Shown here piece by piece: positions 9,011 through 17,835 of a DNA stretch of 63,790 nucleotides. This DNA comes from Methanomassiliicoccales archaeon PtaU1.Bin124. GTDB lineage: Archaea; Thermoplasmatota; Thermoplasmata; Methanomassiliicoccales; UBA472. Location: assembly GCA_002067865.1 (NCBI GenBank), contig MVRC01000004.1, positions 1 to 63,790 of the forward strand, given 5' to 3'. The first letter of the stretch is position 1. Every line of letters begins with the position of its first letter. A model generated the notes under the pieces. The model made no database searches. It was given only the letters and a program-made list of their open reading frames with translations, and was not told where the DNA came from. Both the position numbers and the translations under genes were made by a program.

Positions 9011-9784
9011 TCATTTGATCTCGATAGGTCTCTGCGAAGGGCAATCGAACGGATCGCACTTCTCCTTGAGTTTCGTAGGATATAGGACCTTGGCGAAGAC
9101 CACAACCGCAGCTCCAGCACCAAGTAGCTGTGCCACGATGAACAGGAAGCCGCTCATCGGAGCTATTCCACAGATCGCATAGGTGAACATGCGGCTGAGC
9201 GTGACCGCAGGATTGCTGAACATGGTGCTGACGGTCGTGATGAGCATTCCACCGACCAGGAATGCGACCGATAGTCCTGTGTGCTTCGAGCCGCCTTTGA
9301 CACACCCAAAGATCACTCCCACGAGAATGAATGTGCACAGGAACTCTGAGAAGAATTGAGTGCCGTCCTTGACGTTCGAGGATATGACCAAAAGGTCGGG
9401 GTGGTAGTCCCAGAACATGATATGGACCGTGAGAAGTCCGATGAAACCTCCGAGGAATTGAACGGCGACGTACATCAATGCCTTTCTGGCGCCGATCTCT
9501 TTGTTCAGATACAGCGCGAGGGTGACGGCTGGATTGAAATGTGCGCCCGATATCGAGCCGAACGTTTCGATCAGAGCGAAAAGCACCAGCGCCACCGCCA
9601 GGGCGTTGATAAGGATCACCAAGAACATCATCTCCGCCGTCACTCCAAACGTGAATGGTAAGATGGTCGAGCCGATCGCCGCGATCACTAGGAACATCGT
9701 GCCTAAGAATTCCGCCACAAGGTTCTGCTTCAAACTGACCAGGATTATCCCCCCGATACTTTGCGGATGGTGGGAATAGTTCAT
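9011..9784 (-). CDS. MIP family channel (aquaporin / glycerol facilitator)
   Basis: The protein has 257 residues and six hydrophobic helices. It carries both half-helix NPA signatures, N-P-A-V-T-L-A-L in the first half and N-P-A-V-T-L-S-R in the second, the latter with the arginine of the selectivity filter. The usual internal duplication is visible. The protein would sit in the cytoplasmic membrane and pass water, glycerol or another small neutral solute. It is monocistronic, with its own hairpin terminator and an AT-rich promoter region shared back to back with cysK. Start ATG 9782-9784 begins M-N-Y-S-H; the extra N-terminal 15 residues before the first helix are typical for the family. Confidence 0.92.
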   Translation of the reverse strand: MNYSHHPQSIGGIILVSLKQNLVAEFLGTMFLVIAAIGSTILPFTFGVTAEMMFLVILINALAVALVLFALIETFGSISGAHFNPAVTLALYLNKEIGARKALMYVAVQFLGGFIGLLTVHIMFWDYHPDLLVISSNVKDGTQFFSEFLCTFILVGVIFGCVKGGSKHTGLSVAFLVGGMLITTVSTMFSNPAVTLSRMFTYAICGIAPMSGFLFIVAQLLGAGAAVVVFAKVLYPTKLKEKCDPFDCPSQRPIEIK

Positions 9785-10077
9785 GGGTATTTTTACTTAA
9801 TTCAAAAGTTAAATAATAAAATAGAAATCGGACATCAATAAATTTTGTAATATATATAATTATAAATAGTTTATAATATTACAAATCCAGTATACACATG
9901 ATTGCGGGAATAATTGATGATTATCATTGATTAAGTTAAATCTCAAATATTAAAATAGATTTTTATTCTTGTTAAATATTTAATAATATTTCGATGGGTT
10001 AAGATCACCTCAGGTCGTGGTCAAGCAATCAAGATTATTATCCGTCACATTCATTTGACCTTGGTGGAGGACGAGCG
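9785..10077. promoter_or_regulatory. AT-rich divergent promoter region between the aquaporin gene and cysK
   Basis: About 290 bp with several TATA-like stretches (for example around 9850-9890 and 9960-9985). It must hold promoters for both divergent genes. A GGAGG at 10065-10069 serves as the cysK ribosome binding site. No RNA gene was recognised. Confidence 0.5.
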
Positions 10078-10989
10078 ATGATTTATGATAACATTCTCAA
10101 GACGATCGGCCGCACGCCCATCGTAAGGGTGAACAGAATGGCCCCTGAAGGAGGAGCCGAGGTCTATGTCAAGGTCGAGTCCTTCAACCCGACCCATTCG
10201 GTCAAGGACAGGGCCGCCTTGACCATGATCGAAGACGCGGAAAAAAGTGGCGCACTGAGACCGGGAATGAGCGTTGTCGAACCTACCTCGGGCAACACCG
10301 GGATCGGGTTGGCAATGGTATGTGCGGTGAAAGGATATCGCCTGGTCCTCACCATGCCCGAGAACATGAGCATCGAGCGCTGTAAGATATTGAAGGCGTT
10401 CGGGGCCGAGCTCGTTCTGACCCCTGCCGCAGAACAGATGGGCGGGGCGGTGAACAAGGCCAAGGAACTGTTCAGGTCCGGAGGATATTACCTGCCCAAC
10501 CAATTCGAGAACATGTCCAATGTCGAGGCACATTACATGACCACGGCCATGGAAATACTGGCAGACATCCCTGACATCGACCTCTTCGTCGCTGGGGTAG
10601 GGACAGGAGGAACATTGACCGGGGTCGCCAAGAGGTTGAAGGAGACCAGACCAGGTGTTTGGGTCGTTGGTGTGGAACCGGCGACGTCAGCAGTGCTCGG
10701 GGGAGGTAGGCCAGGCCCCCATCGTATACAAGGTATCGGGGCTGGCTTCGTTCCCAAGATTTATGATAGAAAGTTCATCGACTGGATACTACCGGTCAAG
10801 GATGAGGAGGCCTATGAAATGGCCAGGCGCATGGCCAGGGAGGAGGGCATCCTGGCAGGGATATCCGGTGGCGCTGCTCTATCGGCCGGACTTGGTATGG
10901 CCAAGGACCTGCCTGGTAAGAAGGTGCTGATATTGCTGCCGGACAGCGGTGAAAGATATCTCAGCACCGATCTGTTCACGGATGGATGA
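10078..10989 (+). CDS. cysK: Cysteine synthase (O-acetylserine sulfhydrylase)
   Basis: The protein has 303 residues and belongs to fold-type II PLP enzymes. The lysine in S-V-K-D-R-A forms the PLP Schiff base, T-S-G-N-T-G binds the substrate carboxylate, and G-T-G-G-T-L-T-G holds the phosphate. The length is normal for CysK. It makes cysteine from O-acetylserine and sulfide. The serine acetyltransferase gene cysE follows on the same strand after 330 bp (with a small reverse gene between), and cysS after that, so synthesis and use of cysteine are grouped. The start ATG has a GGAGG 8 bp upstream. The cluster resembles bacterial cysE-cysS arrangements and could have been acquired from bacteria, but that needs a tree. 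Confidence 0.95.
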   Translation: MIYDNILKTIGRTPIVRVNRMAPEGGAEVYVKVESFNPTHSVKDRAALTMIEDAEKSGALRPGMSVVEPTSGNTGIGLAMVCAVKGYRLVLTMPENMSIERCKILKAFGAELVLTPAAEQMGGAVNKAKELFRSGGYYLPNQFENMSNVEAHYMTTAMEILADIPDIDLFVAGVGTGGTLTGVAKRLKETRPGVWVVGVEPATSAVLGGGRPGPHRIQGIGAGFVPKIYDRKFIDWILPVKDEEAYEMARRMAREEGILAGISGGAALSAGLGMAKDLPGKKVLILLPDSGERYLSTDLFTDG

Positions 10990-11044
10990 GATATGGAAAT
11001 TATTTATTTAATCCATATAATATTATTATAAAAAAGGGTTAAGA

Positions 11045-11176
11045 TCATTTCTTTTTCATCTTGGCCAGCTTTTTCTTGGCTGCTCCACTGCCAGCCGCTG
11101 CCTTGCTCTCCAGATCCGCGACCTTTTCCGCCTTCCCAGCCTTTTGCTTCTTGATGTCATTCTTAGAAATGCTCAT
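11045..11176 (-). CDS. Small lysine-rich protein, 43 residues
   Basis: This frame encodes 43 residues, 16 of them Lys, with several Ala and Gly and no hydrophobic core. It begins M-S-I-S-K-N-D-I-K-K and ends K-M-K-K-K. Behind the start, on the minus strand, is a plausible TATA-like sequence (TTATAACATAAATA) about 30 bases away, giving a short or absent leader. The amino acid bias suggests a nucleic-acid-binding, largely disordered protein. I know no family for it. It lies between cysK and cysE on the opposite strand and could be a real gene or a chance frame. Confidence 0.5.
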   Translation of the reverse strand: MSISKNDIKKQKAGKAEKVADLESKAAAGSGAAKKKLAKMKKK

Positions 11177-11317
11177 GTCTCAGTGAACTTTTATTCGCTA
11201 TTTATGTTATAAGTATCAACCACGGACAGGAATCCCCCCCCCACCCTATCGAATATGAGCCAGTGTTAATAACGAATGGAAAGATATTTGTGTCCTGATT
11301 TGTTTGGTGAATGAGCT

Positions 11318-11965
11318 ATGTCATGGAAGGATGATGTCAACACCGTCCTGGAGAGGGACCCCGCCCCCAAGTCTTTTGGGGAGGCCCTCATGTTCAGCCA
11401 GGGGCTCCATGCCATCCTCATGCAGCGCGTCAGCCACCAGCAATATGCAAAAGGCAACTTCAAGCTGGCCCGGCTGATCAACTATGTGGCAAGGGTCTTA
11501 ACTGGCGCAGACATCCATCCTGGGGCCACCATCGGCAAGGGGTTCTTCATAGACCATGCCACCGGCGTGGTCATCGGCGAGACCACCATCATCGGCGACA
11601 ATGTGTCCCTCTGGCAAGGGGTCACCTTGGGAGGGGTCTCAGCCTCCAAGGGAAAGAGACACCCGACCATCCAGAATAACGTTACCGTTGGAGCGCACGC
11701 GGTCGTCCTGGGAAATATCGTCATCGGCGAGAACGTCAAGATCGGGGCCGGCTCCGTCGTTGTCAAGGACGTTCCTCCAAACTCCACCGTGGTCGGCGTC
11801 CCGGGCAGGGTCGTGAAGAGGGAAGGGGTCGTGGTCAAGACCGATCTGCGCCATGATGAGCTGCCAGATCCTTTACGTGACACGATCATGGACCTCACCA
11901 ATCACATCGCTCAATTGGACCACCGCATCGAGCTCCTAGAAGAGCGACTCAAAAAGGAAAAATAA
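11318..11965 (+). CDS. cysE: Serine O-acetyltransferase
   Basis: The protein has 215 residues: an N-terminal helical part (1-65) and a left-handed beta-helix of hexapeptide repeats with the typical motifs D-I-H-P-G-A-x-I-G, F-I-D-H-A-T-G-V-V-I-G-E-T and G-x-K-R-H-P-T-I. The active-site histidines in I-D-H and K-R-H-P are present. It acetylates serine with acetyl-CoA to give the substrate of CysK. A charged C-terminal helix (about 195-215) looks like a short coiled coil. The length fits the short SAT class. ATG 11318 follows GGTGA at 11306-11310. cysS starts about 30 bp downstream. Confidence 0.95.
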   Translation: MSWKDDVNTVLERDPAPKSFGEALMFSQGLHAILMQRVSHQQYAKGNFKLARLINYVARVLTGADIHPGATIGKGFFIDHATGVVIGETTIIGDNVSLWQGVTLGGVSASKGKRHPTIQNNVTVGAHAVVLGNIVIGENVKIGAGSVVVKDVPPNSTVVGVPGRVVKREGVVVKTDLRHDELPDPLRDTIMDLTNHIAQLDHRIELLEERLKKEK

Positions 11966-11997
11966 CCTAAGTTGTATTGCCCCACGGGGCGCGCATC

Positions 11998-13395
11998 TTG
12001 GCATTGGAAGTATACAACACATTGACGAAAGACAAGGAAGAGTTCCGGTCGATCGAACCCAAAAAGGTCAAGATGTACGTATGCGGCGTGACCGTGTACA
12101 ACGACATCCACATGGGCCACGCTCGTTCCATCATTGTTTTCGACATGATCGCCCGCTACCTGCGCTACAAGGGCTATCAGGTCATGCACGTCACCAACTT
12201 CACCGACGTGGACGATAAGATCATCAACCGTGCCAACGAGATGGGGATGGACCCCTTGGCGCTCTCCAGGATGTACATCGAGCACTACTTCGAGGACATC
12301 GAACGCCTGGGGGTCAAGAAGGCGGACATGTACCCGAAGGCATCGGAGAGCATCCCGGCCATCATCGACCTGGTGAAGCGCATCATCGATGCAGGATACG
12401 GTTATACCACTCCGGACGGGAGCGTCTACTTCAGCGTGGAGATGTTCAAGGACTACGGCAAGCTGAGCGGCAACAAGCTGGATGAGATGCTGGCCGGGGC
12501 CCGTATCGAAGTGGACGAGATCAAGAGGAACCCGATGGACTTCTGCCTGTGGAAGGCGGCCAAGCCCGGAGAGGTCTCCTGGCCCAGCCCCTGGGGCGAA
12601 GGGCGCCCGGGATGGCACATCGAATGCTCCGCCATGGTCATGGAGCACATGGGAGAGACCCTCGACATCCATGGGGGTGGGAACGACCTGATCTTCCCTC
12701 ACCACGAGAACGAGGTGCTGCAGTCGGAGTCGGTCACACATAAGCCTCTGGCCAACTACTGGTTGCACAATGGTATGTTGCAGGTTTCCGGGGAGAAGAT
12801 GTCAAAGTCGTTGAGCAACTTCTTCACCGTCAGGGACGTGATGGAGATCTTCTCCACCTCCGAGGTCAGGTTCTACTTCCTCAACACCCACTACCGCGGA
12901 CCGCTGAGCTACAGCGAGGACGCCCTAAACGAAGCAGCATCCAGCCTGAGGCGGCTGCAGCACACCTACACCGAGCTGAAGGAGTACTTGGAAACCGCCT
13001 CCGGCAACTATGACGGGGACGAACTGGTGCGCAAGACCAGGGCCGAGTTCGGGGAGTACATGGATGACGATTTCAACACGCGAGGCGCGATCTCCGTCAT
13101 GTTCGAAATGGCCCGCGAGGCCAACAAGCTGATGCAGCATGAGATGCTCAGCAAGAAGGGGGCCAAGTGCTTCATGACCTTGTTCGAGGAGTTCGACCAG
13201 GTGCTCGGAATTCTCCCCACCATGGAGCATAACCCGGACCAGCTGGACGATGTGATGGAGGTCGTCATCGCCGTGCGCACGGAGCTGAGGAAGCGGAAGC
13301 TGTATGATCTGGCCGACAAGATCCGCGACGACCTGAAGGAAAAGGGCATCATCCTCGAGGATTCGGCAGAGGGTGTCAAATGGCGCCAGGAATGA
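11998..13395 (+). CDS. cysS: Cysteinyl-tRNA synthetase
   Basis: This class I synthetase has about 465 residues. It contains H-M-G-H (HIGH variant) near the N-terminus, K-M-S-K-S in the catalytic domain, and zinc ligands in V-C-G-V-T, W-H-I-E-C-S and H-H-E-N-E. The C-terminal anticodon-binding helices are complete. TTG at 11998 gives the family-typical start (A-L-E-V-Y-N-T-L); an upstream in-frame TTG at 11977 is less likely. Its presence means Cys-tRNA can be made directly and not only through the SepRS/SepCysS route known in many methanogens. It overlaps the radical SAM gene by ATGA, which indicates translational coupling. Confidence 0.95.
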   Translation: MALEVYNTLTKDKEEFRSIEPKKVKMYVCGVTVYNDIHMGHARSIIVFDMIARYLRYKGYQVMHVTNFTDVDDKIINRANEMGMDPLALSRMYIEHYFEDIERLGVKKADMYPKASESIPAIIDLVKRIIDAGYGYTTPDGSVYFSVEMFKDYGKLSGNKLDEMLAGARIEVDEIKRNPMDFCLWKAAKPGEVSWPSPWGEGRPGWHIECSAMVMEHMGETLDIHGGGNDLIFPHHENEVLQSESVTHKPLANYWLHNGMLQVSGEKMSKSLSNFFTVRDVMEIFSTSEVRFYFLNTHYRGPLSYSEDALNEAASSLRRLQHTYTELKEYLETASGNYDGDELVRKTRAEFGEYMDDDFNTRGAISVMFEMAREANKLMQHEMLSKKGAKCFMTLFEEFDQVLGILPTMEHNPDQLDDVMEVVIAVRTELRKRKLYDLADKIRDDLKEKGIILEDSAEGVKWRQE

Positions 13396-14417
13396 GCTCA
13401 ATCGAGAAGAAGGCCATTCTGCTCGCTGGTGGCAAGGTCCGCCTGCCGACGGACTATCACCCGCCGTTCCGGGCCAGCCGTTCCACCGCCGGTCCCGGTG
13501 CCGGGTCTACCTCAATGGTGTTCTGTTTCGAGGGATTGAGGGTGAAGAAGGCCATCTCCCGCGAGGAGGGTGAGTTCGAACTGGTGGTCCACCCTGACCA
13601 TCTTTCTTTGACGCATCACGGCATGCCTTTCCTGGACATCGTCGAGATGCAGCCTACCATCTACCACTGCCCGGAGCAGGCGTTCATCAACCTCCACCAG
13701 GAATGCATCTACGATTGCAAGTTCTGCACATCGCCCCGCCTTCCCAGGGACACGACGAAGAACCTGGACAAGGAGAAGGTGCGGCGCATGATCGAATCGG
13801 CGCTCGAGAATCCCGACCTAAAAGCGATCGCTATCACTTCGGCCGTGGTGGGAAGCCCGGAACGAACCAGCGAAGAGATGCTGGAGGTAGTTCGCATGGT
13901 GAGGGAGATGGTAGGGCCGGACATGCCGATCGGGGTCGAGCCATACATCTCCCGGCTGGAGGATATCGACCGGTTCAGGGAGGCGGGTGCGAACGAGATC
14001 AAGTTGAACATCGAGACGTTCGACAAGGAGATCTTCCGAAAGGTCTGCGGAGACATGGACATCGACAACATCCTCCGCTCACTACAGCATGCCGTGAAGG
14101 TGTTCGGCAGGGGGAAGGTCACCAGCAACATCATATTCGGCATGGGGGAGACCGACGAGAACGTTCTGGAGGGCGTCGAGGACTTGGCCGGGATGGGTGT
14201 GGTGGTGAGCTTGCGCCCCCTTCGGGTCAATGACATCAACAGAAAGCCATTGATCGAGGCGCTGGGTGAGATAGAACCGATGACCCCTGAGAGGATCATA
14301 AGGCTGAGCAAGGCCGCCAAGGCCATCTATTCGAAATATGGTCTGACCCCCCTGAGCTACGAGACAATGTGTCACCGTTGCAGGTGCTGTGACATAGTCC
14401 CATTTGCTGACTTCTAA
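13392..14417 (+). CDS. Radical SAM protein with C-terminal cysteine cluster
   Basis: The protein has about 341 residues. The radical SAM motif C-I-Y-D-C-K-F-C (CxxxCxxC) lies near residue 105 and is followed by a TIM-barrel core with I-T-S-A-V-V-G-S and N-I-E-T-F. The C-terminus ends in C-H-R-C-R-C-C-D, a second cysteine group that could bind an extra cluster or zinc. The N-terminal 90 residues form an unrecognised domain. ATG 13392 overlaps the cysS stop (ATGA); an ATG four codons earlier (13380) is an alternative. The exact subfamily and product are not recognised; cofactor biosynthesis or RNA/protein modification is plausible. Coupling to cysS may be only positional. Confidence 0.85.
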   Translation: MSSIEKKAILLAGGKVRLPTDYHPPFRASRSTAGPGAGSTSMVFCFEGLRVKKAISREEGEFELVVHPDHLSLTHHGMPFLDIVEMQPTIYHCPEQAFINLHQECIYDCKFCTSPRLPRDTTKNLDKEKVRRMIESALENPDLKAIAITSAVVGSPERTSEEMLEVVRMVREMVGPDMPIGVEPYISRLEDIDRFREAGANEIKLNIETFDKEIFRKVCGDMDIDNILRSLQHAVKVFGRGKVTSNIIFGMGETDENVLEGVEDLAGMGVVVSLRPLRVNDINRKPLIEALGEIEPMTPERIIRLSKAAKAIYSKYGLTPLSYETMCHRCRCCDIVPFADF

Positions 14418-14517
14418 CTAGAAAATATTTAGGCATAATATTTATTGAATAATTTATTTTGAAGCCAGTATGATTTATTATTTATTTGTGATTTTTAGGA
14501 TAGGGCTGTTAATATGA

Positions 14518-14541
14518 TTTAGGTTAACCAAAATATTTATA
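14518..14541. promoter_or_regulatory. DtxR-type operator overlapping the TATA box of the feo operon
   Basis: TTTAGGTTAACCAAAA (14518-14533) is a near-perfect palindrome around GGTTAACC and resembles the DtxR box. It overlaps AAATATTTATA (14531-14541), a TATA box about 30 bp before the ATG at 14566. A bound repressor would block TBP/TFB, so the DtxR-FeoA protein probably represses itself and feoB. It matches the site at 6745-6760 at 14 of 16 positions. Confidence 0.7.
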
Positions 14542-14565
14542 GGGGCTGTTGAGTAAGGCATTCCG

Positions 14566-15249
14566 ATGGTCAGCGAGAACATCGAGGAATACCTCGAATG
14601 CATCTGGGAGCTTTCCCAGAGGTCAACCCCTGTCAAGACTAAGGAGATATCGGACAAGATGAAGGTATCACCGGCCAGCGTCACGGAGATGATGCAGCGC
14701 CTGGCAGAGATGGGATACGTTCAGTATGAGAAGTACAAGGGGGTCACGCTGACCCAGTCCGGAAATGAGATCGGGACGAGGGTCAAACGCAGGCACAGGC
14801 TGATGGAGCGGTTCCTTTACGACATCATCGGCCTGGAGAAGAAGGAGAGCCACGAGGAGGCCTGCCGGATGGAGCACACCCTCTCGGATGAGAGCGAGCG
14901 CCGCATCTGCCAACTGATGAACAACCCCAAGACATGTCCAGATGGCGATCCTATCCCGGAGTGCAGCCATAGCTGCACACTCTGTGTCTCAGAGCCCTCT
15001 TTGCCTTTGTCCGAGATCCCCAAGGGGGAGACGGGCGTCATCACTCACCTGAAGTGCGATGATACCGCGAAGATGAGGCGCATCATCGCCATGGGTTTCG
15101 TTCCCGGGCGCAACATCTGCGTGGAGGACAGACTTCCCATGGGCGGGCCGCTGCTGCTCAGCGTGCAGGAGACCAAGATCGCCCTGGCCAGGGAATATGC
15201 ATCGATGGTGCATGTCCTGCCCTCGGGGAAGTGCAGCAAGGCCGTATGA
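14566..15249 (+). CDS. Metal-dependent DtxR/MntR-family regulator fused to a FeoA domain
   Basis: The protein has 227 residues. The first 70 form a winged helix (E-Y-L-E-C-I-W-E-L, S-P-A-S-V-T-E-M as recognition helix), followed by the DtxR dimerisation and metal-binding helices with H-R-L-M-E-R and E-E-A-C-R-M-E-H. A cysteine-rich linker (C-P-D-G ... C-S-H-S-C-T-L-C) precedes an SH3-like FeoA domain (about 150-220). Such proteins sense Fe(II) or Mn(II) and repress transport genes. The gene is followed after 6 bp by feoB, which has no separate feoA; the fused FeoA domain may act in trans. Its promoter carries a DtxR-like palindrome over the TATA box. The transcript is likely leaderless or nearly so. 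Confidence 0.92.
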   Translation: MVSENIEEYLECIWELSQRSTPVKTKEISDKMKVSPASVTEMMQRLAEMGYVQYEKYKGVTLTQSGNEIGTRVKRRHRLMERFLYDIIGLEKKESHEEACRMEHTLSDESERRICQLMNNPKTCPDGDPIPECSHSCTLCVSEPSLPLSEIPKGETGVITHLKCDDTAKMRRIIAMGFVPGRNICVEDRLPMGGPLLLSVQETKIALAREYASMVHVLPSGKCSKAV

Positions 15250-15255
15250 GGTAGC

Positions 15256-17175
15256 ATGAACAAGCCAATGCAGGTGGCACTTATCGGCCATCCCAACGTA
15301 GGCAAGTCGGTCGTTTTCAGCAAGCTGACCGGCGTCACCGCCATCTCCTCAAATTATCCCGGAACCACCGTAGAATATCTTGAAGGCAAGGTCGTCCACG
15401 AAGGTCAGGTCATCGAGATATTCGATCTGCCAGGCACCTACGGTCTGAGCGGTGCCTCGGAGGACGAGAAGGTGGCGACCAGGCTGCTGGCCGAGAGGGA
15501 GCCCGACTGCGTGGTCGTCGTTGCGGACGCCACCCGCCTGGAGCCAAGCCTGGTGCTGGCGTTCCAGATCATTGAGCTCGGATATCGCACGATATTGCTG
15601 CTCAACCAGATGGATGTGGCGCGGAAGCGAATCACAATCGACGTGGAGCAGCTGAGCGGCATACTGGGCATTCCGATCATCCCCAGCGTGGCCATCTCGG
15701 GCGAAGGGCTCGATGGCCTGGTGGAGTCGATATCCTCCCCGCCCCGTAAGCCCTCCACATTCAAGGTACGCTACGATTCGCACATCGAGGCCATGCTGGA
15801 AAAGCTGACCTCTGAGCTGACGACCTACGAGCTCCCCCATCCCAAGAGGGGAGCGATCCTCAAGCTGCTCGAAGGCAACGAGTTCTTCACCGCGAAGTTC
15901 GACGATGAGTTCCGGGCCAAGGCCGAGAACGAGATGTATGAGTTCCGCCAGGAGCACGGGGAGGACATAGAGGTCCACATGAACCGGGACCGGTACGGGG
16001 AGGCCGGCAAGATCATCTCCGAGGTGGTGGGAAAGATCCCCCGCCAGCTTTCCCGAAGGGAGCGTATCTCCGAGCTCACGCTGAAGCCCTGGCCGGGCAT
16101 CCCTCTGATGCTCGTCGTCCTGACCGGGGTGTTCATCTGCCTGGTCTTCATCGGCAGCGCTCTGGAGACGTTCCTGGTCGCCCAATATGCCGGCCTGACC
16201 GCCGGTTTCTTCGATTCGCTGGCGCACGCCATCGGGGGGCAGCTAGGGGCATCGATCGCCAACGGCCTGAACCTGACTATGATGTCCATCGTGGCCATCG
16301 TCATCCCTTACATCCTGGTCTTCTACCTTGTGCTGGCCATACTGGAGGACAGCGGTTACCTGCCCCGGGTGGTGATACTGCTGGACGGTCTCATGCAGAA
16401 GCTGGGCCTAAGCGGCCGTTCCATCATCCCCATGATCGTCGGCACCGGGTGCAACGTCCCCGCGATCCTGAGCACGCGCGTTCTGGGCTCCCGCCGAGAA
16501 CGGCTCATATTGTCCACCATCATAATACTGGCAGTGCCATGCGGGGCGCAGACGGTGGTCATTCTGGGCACGGTCGGTGCATATGGCGGCCTCATCTACG
16601 TCGCGGCCATCTACGCCATCCTCCTGGCCCTCATTCTCCTTTCAGGCTGGTTCATGCATCACTTCATGAGGTCCGAGCCGATCGGCCTGATGATCGAAGT
16701 GCCCGAGCTGGCGGTCCCCCAATTGGACAATGTGCTGGACAAGACGTACAACCGGGTCAAGGACTTCTTTGTGATCGCCTTCCCGATCCTATTGGTCACC
16801 AGTTTCGTGCTGGAGCTGCTGATGAACTTCGGCGTCATGAACGCACTGGTGGAGCCGTTCTCATGGCTCACGGTCGGCCTGCTGGGGCTGCCCGCCATCA
16901 CGATCATCGCCCTGCTGTTCGGCATCCTGCGGAAGGAAATGTCCCTGCAACTGCTGGTGGTGCTGTTCGGCACCGCCGACCTGATCACCGTCATGACAGT
17001 GGACCAGATGTTCGTGTTCGCCCTGGTGATAGCCACGTACATACCATGCGCCTCCGCCTTCAGCGTGATGTTCAAGGAGTTCGGGCTCAAGGACACGGCA
17101 AAGGTGACGGTCAGCTCGATCGCGATCTCCTTCCTGATCGGTGGGGTGGCCAATCTGCTATTGAGCATCGTCTGA
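15256..17175 (+). CDS. feoB: Ferrous iron transport protein B
   Basis: This 639-residue protein begins with a G domain (G-H-P-N-V-G-K-S as G1, D-L-P-G-T-Y as G3, N-Q-M-D as G4). A helical spacer follows (about 165-270) and then the membrane part with two Gate regions and a core, including G-C-N-V-P-A and P-C-G-A-Q. It imports Fe(II) across the cytoplasmic membrane. The ATG lies 6 bp after the DtxR-FeoA stop with a GAGGTAG just before it, so the two are one operon under the palindromic operator at 14518. The length is at the short end of the family but all parts are present. No FeoC is seen. Confidence 0.95.
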   Translation: MNKPMQVALIGHPNVGKSVVFSKLTGVTAISSNYPGTTVEYLEGKVVHEGQVIEIFDLPGTYGLSGASEDEKVATRLLAEREPDCVVVVADATRLEPSLVLAFQIIELGYRTILLLNQMDVARKRITIDVEQLSGILGIPIIPSVAISGEGLDGLVESISSPPRKPSTFKVRYDSHIEAMLEKLTSELTTYELPHPKRGAILKLLEGNEFFTAKFDDEFRAKAENEMYEFRQEHGEDIEVHMNRDRYGEAGKIISEVVGKIPRQLSRRERISELTLKPWPGIPLMLVVLTGVFICLVFIGSALETFLVAQYAGLTAGFFDSLAHAIGGQLGASIANGLNLTMMSIVAIVIPYILVFYLVLAILEDSGYLPRVVILLDGLMQKLGLSGRSIIPMIVGTGCNVPAILSTRVLGSRRERLILSTIIILAVPCGAQTVVILGTVGAYGGLIYVAAIYAILLALILLSGWFMHHFMRSEPIGLMIEVPELAVPQLDNVLDKTYNRVKDFFVIAFPILLVTSFVLELLMNFGVMNALVEPFSWLTVGLLGLPAITIIALLFGILRKEMSLQLLVVLFGTADLITVMTVDQMFVFALVIATYIPCASAFSVMFKEFGLKDTAKVTVSSIAISFLIGGVANLLLSIV

Positions 17176-17199
17176 GGGTGTGATTTATATTCCTTGCCG

Positions 17200-17835
17200 A
17201 TGTTCCCAGCGCTGATGTGGGACTACCTATTCCTGTCCGCCATCATGCTGGGGCTTCTATTATGCGCTCCTCCGGGGGCAGTGAACACGGAGGCGTTCCG
17301 GCGGGGGGTCAGCGGCGGTTTCAAACGGGCGTGGGGCATCGAGCTCGGTTCCTGCGTCGGAGACCTCACATGGGCCTGCCTGGCATTGATCGGCCTGGCG
17401 TTCATAGTGACGAACGATGTGGCCCGGATACTGTTGGGCGTCGGCGGGGCCGCTCTGTTGATCTACCTGGCGTTCCAGGCCGTAAGGGATTCGAGGAACA
17501 AGGCCGCGCTGGAGGGGGAGATAAAGGAGGGACGGAGCGATCTGGTGACGGGTGCGCTCATCTCCCTGGGCAATCCCTTCCAGGTGGCGTTCTGGCTGGG
17601 GTTCGGTGGTTCGGCCATTGCGGTCATCGTGCCAGATCCTACCGCCGTCGATTATGGCATCTTCATCGGCGGTTATGTGATCGGCCTGATGATCTGGTCG
17701 TTCAGCTACTCGGTACTGATCGGTTATGGTCGCAAGTACGTTACACCGAAGCTGTTCCAGGCAATCAACATCGTCTGCGCGGCGGTGATGATCTACTTCG
17801 CCGCCTCGCTGCTGTGGTCGACCTTCACCGCATGA
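17200..17835 (+). CDS. LysE-family transporter
   Basis: A membrane protein of about 211 residues with six predicted helices. It has the family pattern of a first helix ending in A-P-P-G-A-V-N-T-E, and G-A-L-I-S-L-G-N-P in the middle. The family exports amino acids or other small molecules. ATG 17200 was chosen; an in-frame TTG at 17194 is possible. It is 24 bp behind feoB and may be read from the same transcript, though a TATA-like TTTATAT at 17184-17190 just before the start suggests its own leaderless promoter. Its stop codon touches the gltX stop codon on the other strand. Confidence 0.8.
   Translation: MFPALMWDYLFLSAIMLGLLLCAPPGAVNTEAFRRGVSGGFKRAWGIELGSCVGDLTWACLALIGLAFIVTNDVARILLGVGGAALLIYLAFQAVRDSRNKAALEGEIKEGRSDLVTGALISLGNPFQVAFWLGFGGSAIAVIVPDPTAVDYGIFIGGYVIGLMIWSFSYSVLIGYGRKYVTPKLFQAINIVCAAVMIYFAASLLWSTFTA

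Noticed and set aside
9996-11047. 12-bp direct repeat GGGTTAAGATCA on both sides of cysK (9996-10007 and 11036-11047), as if a target duplication
   Set aside because: In a 64-kb window many 12-mers match by chance; no transposase, no inverted ends, and one copy contains a stop codon of the small gene.
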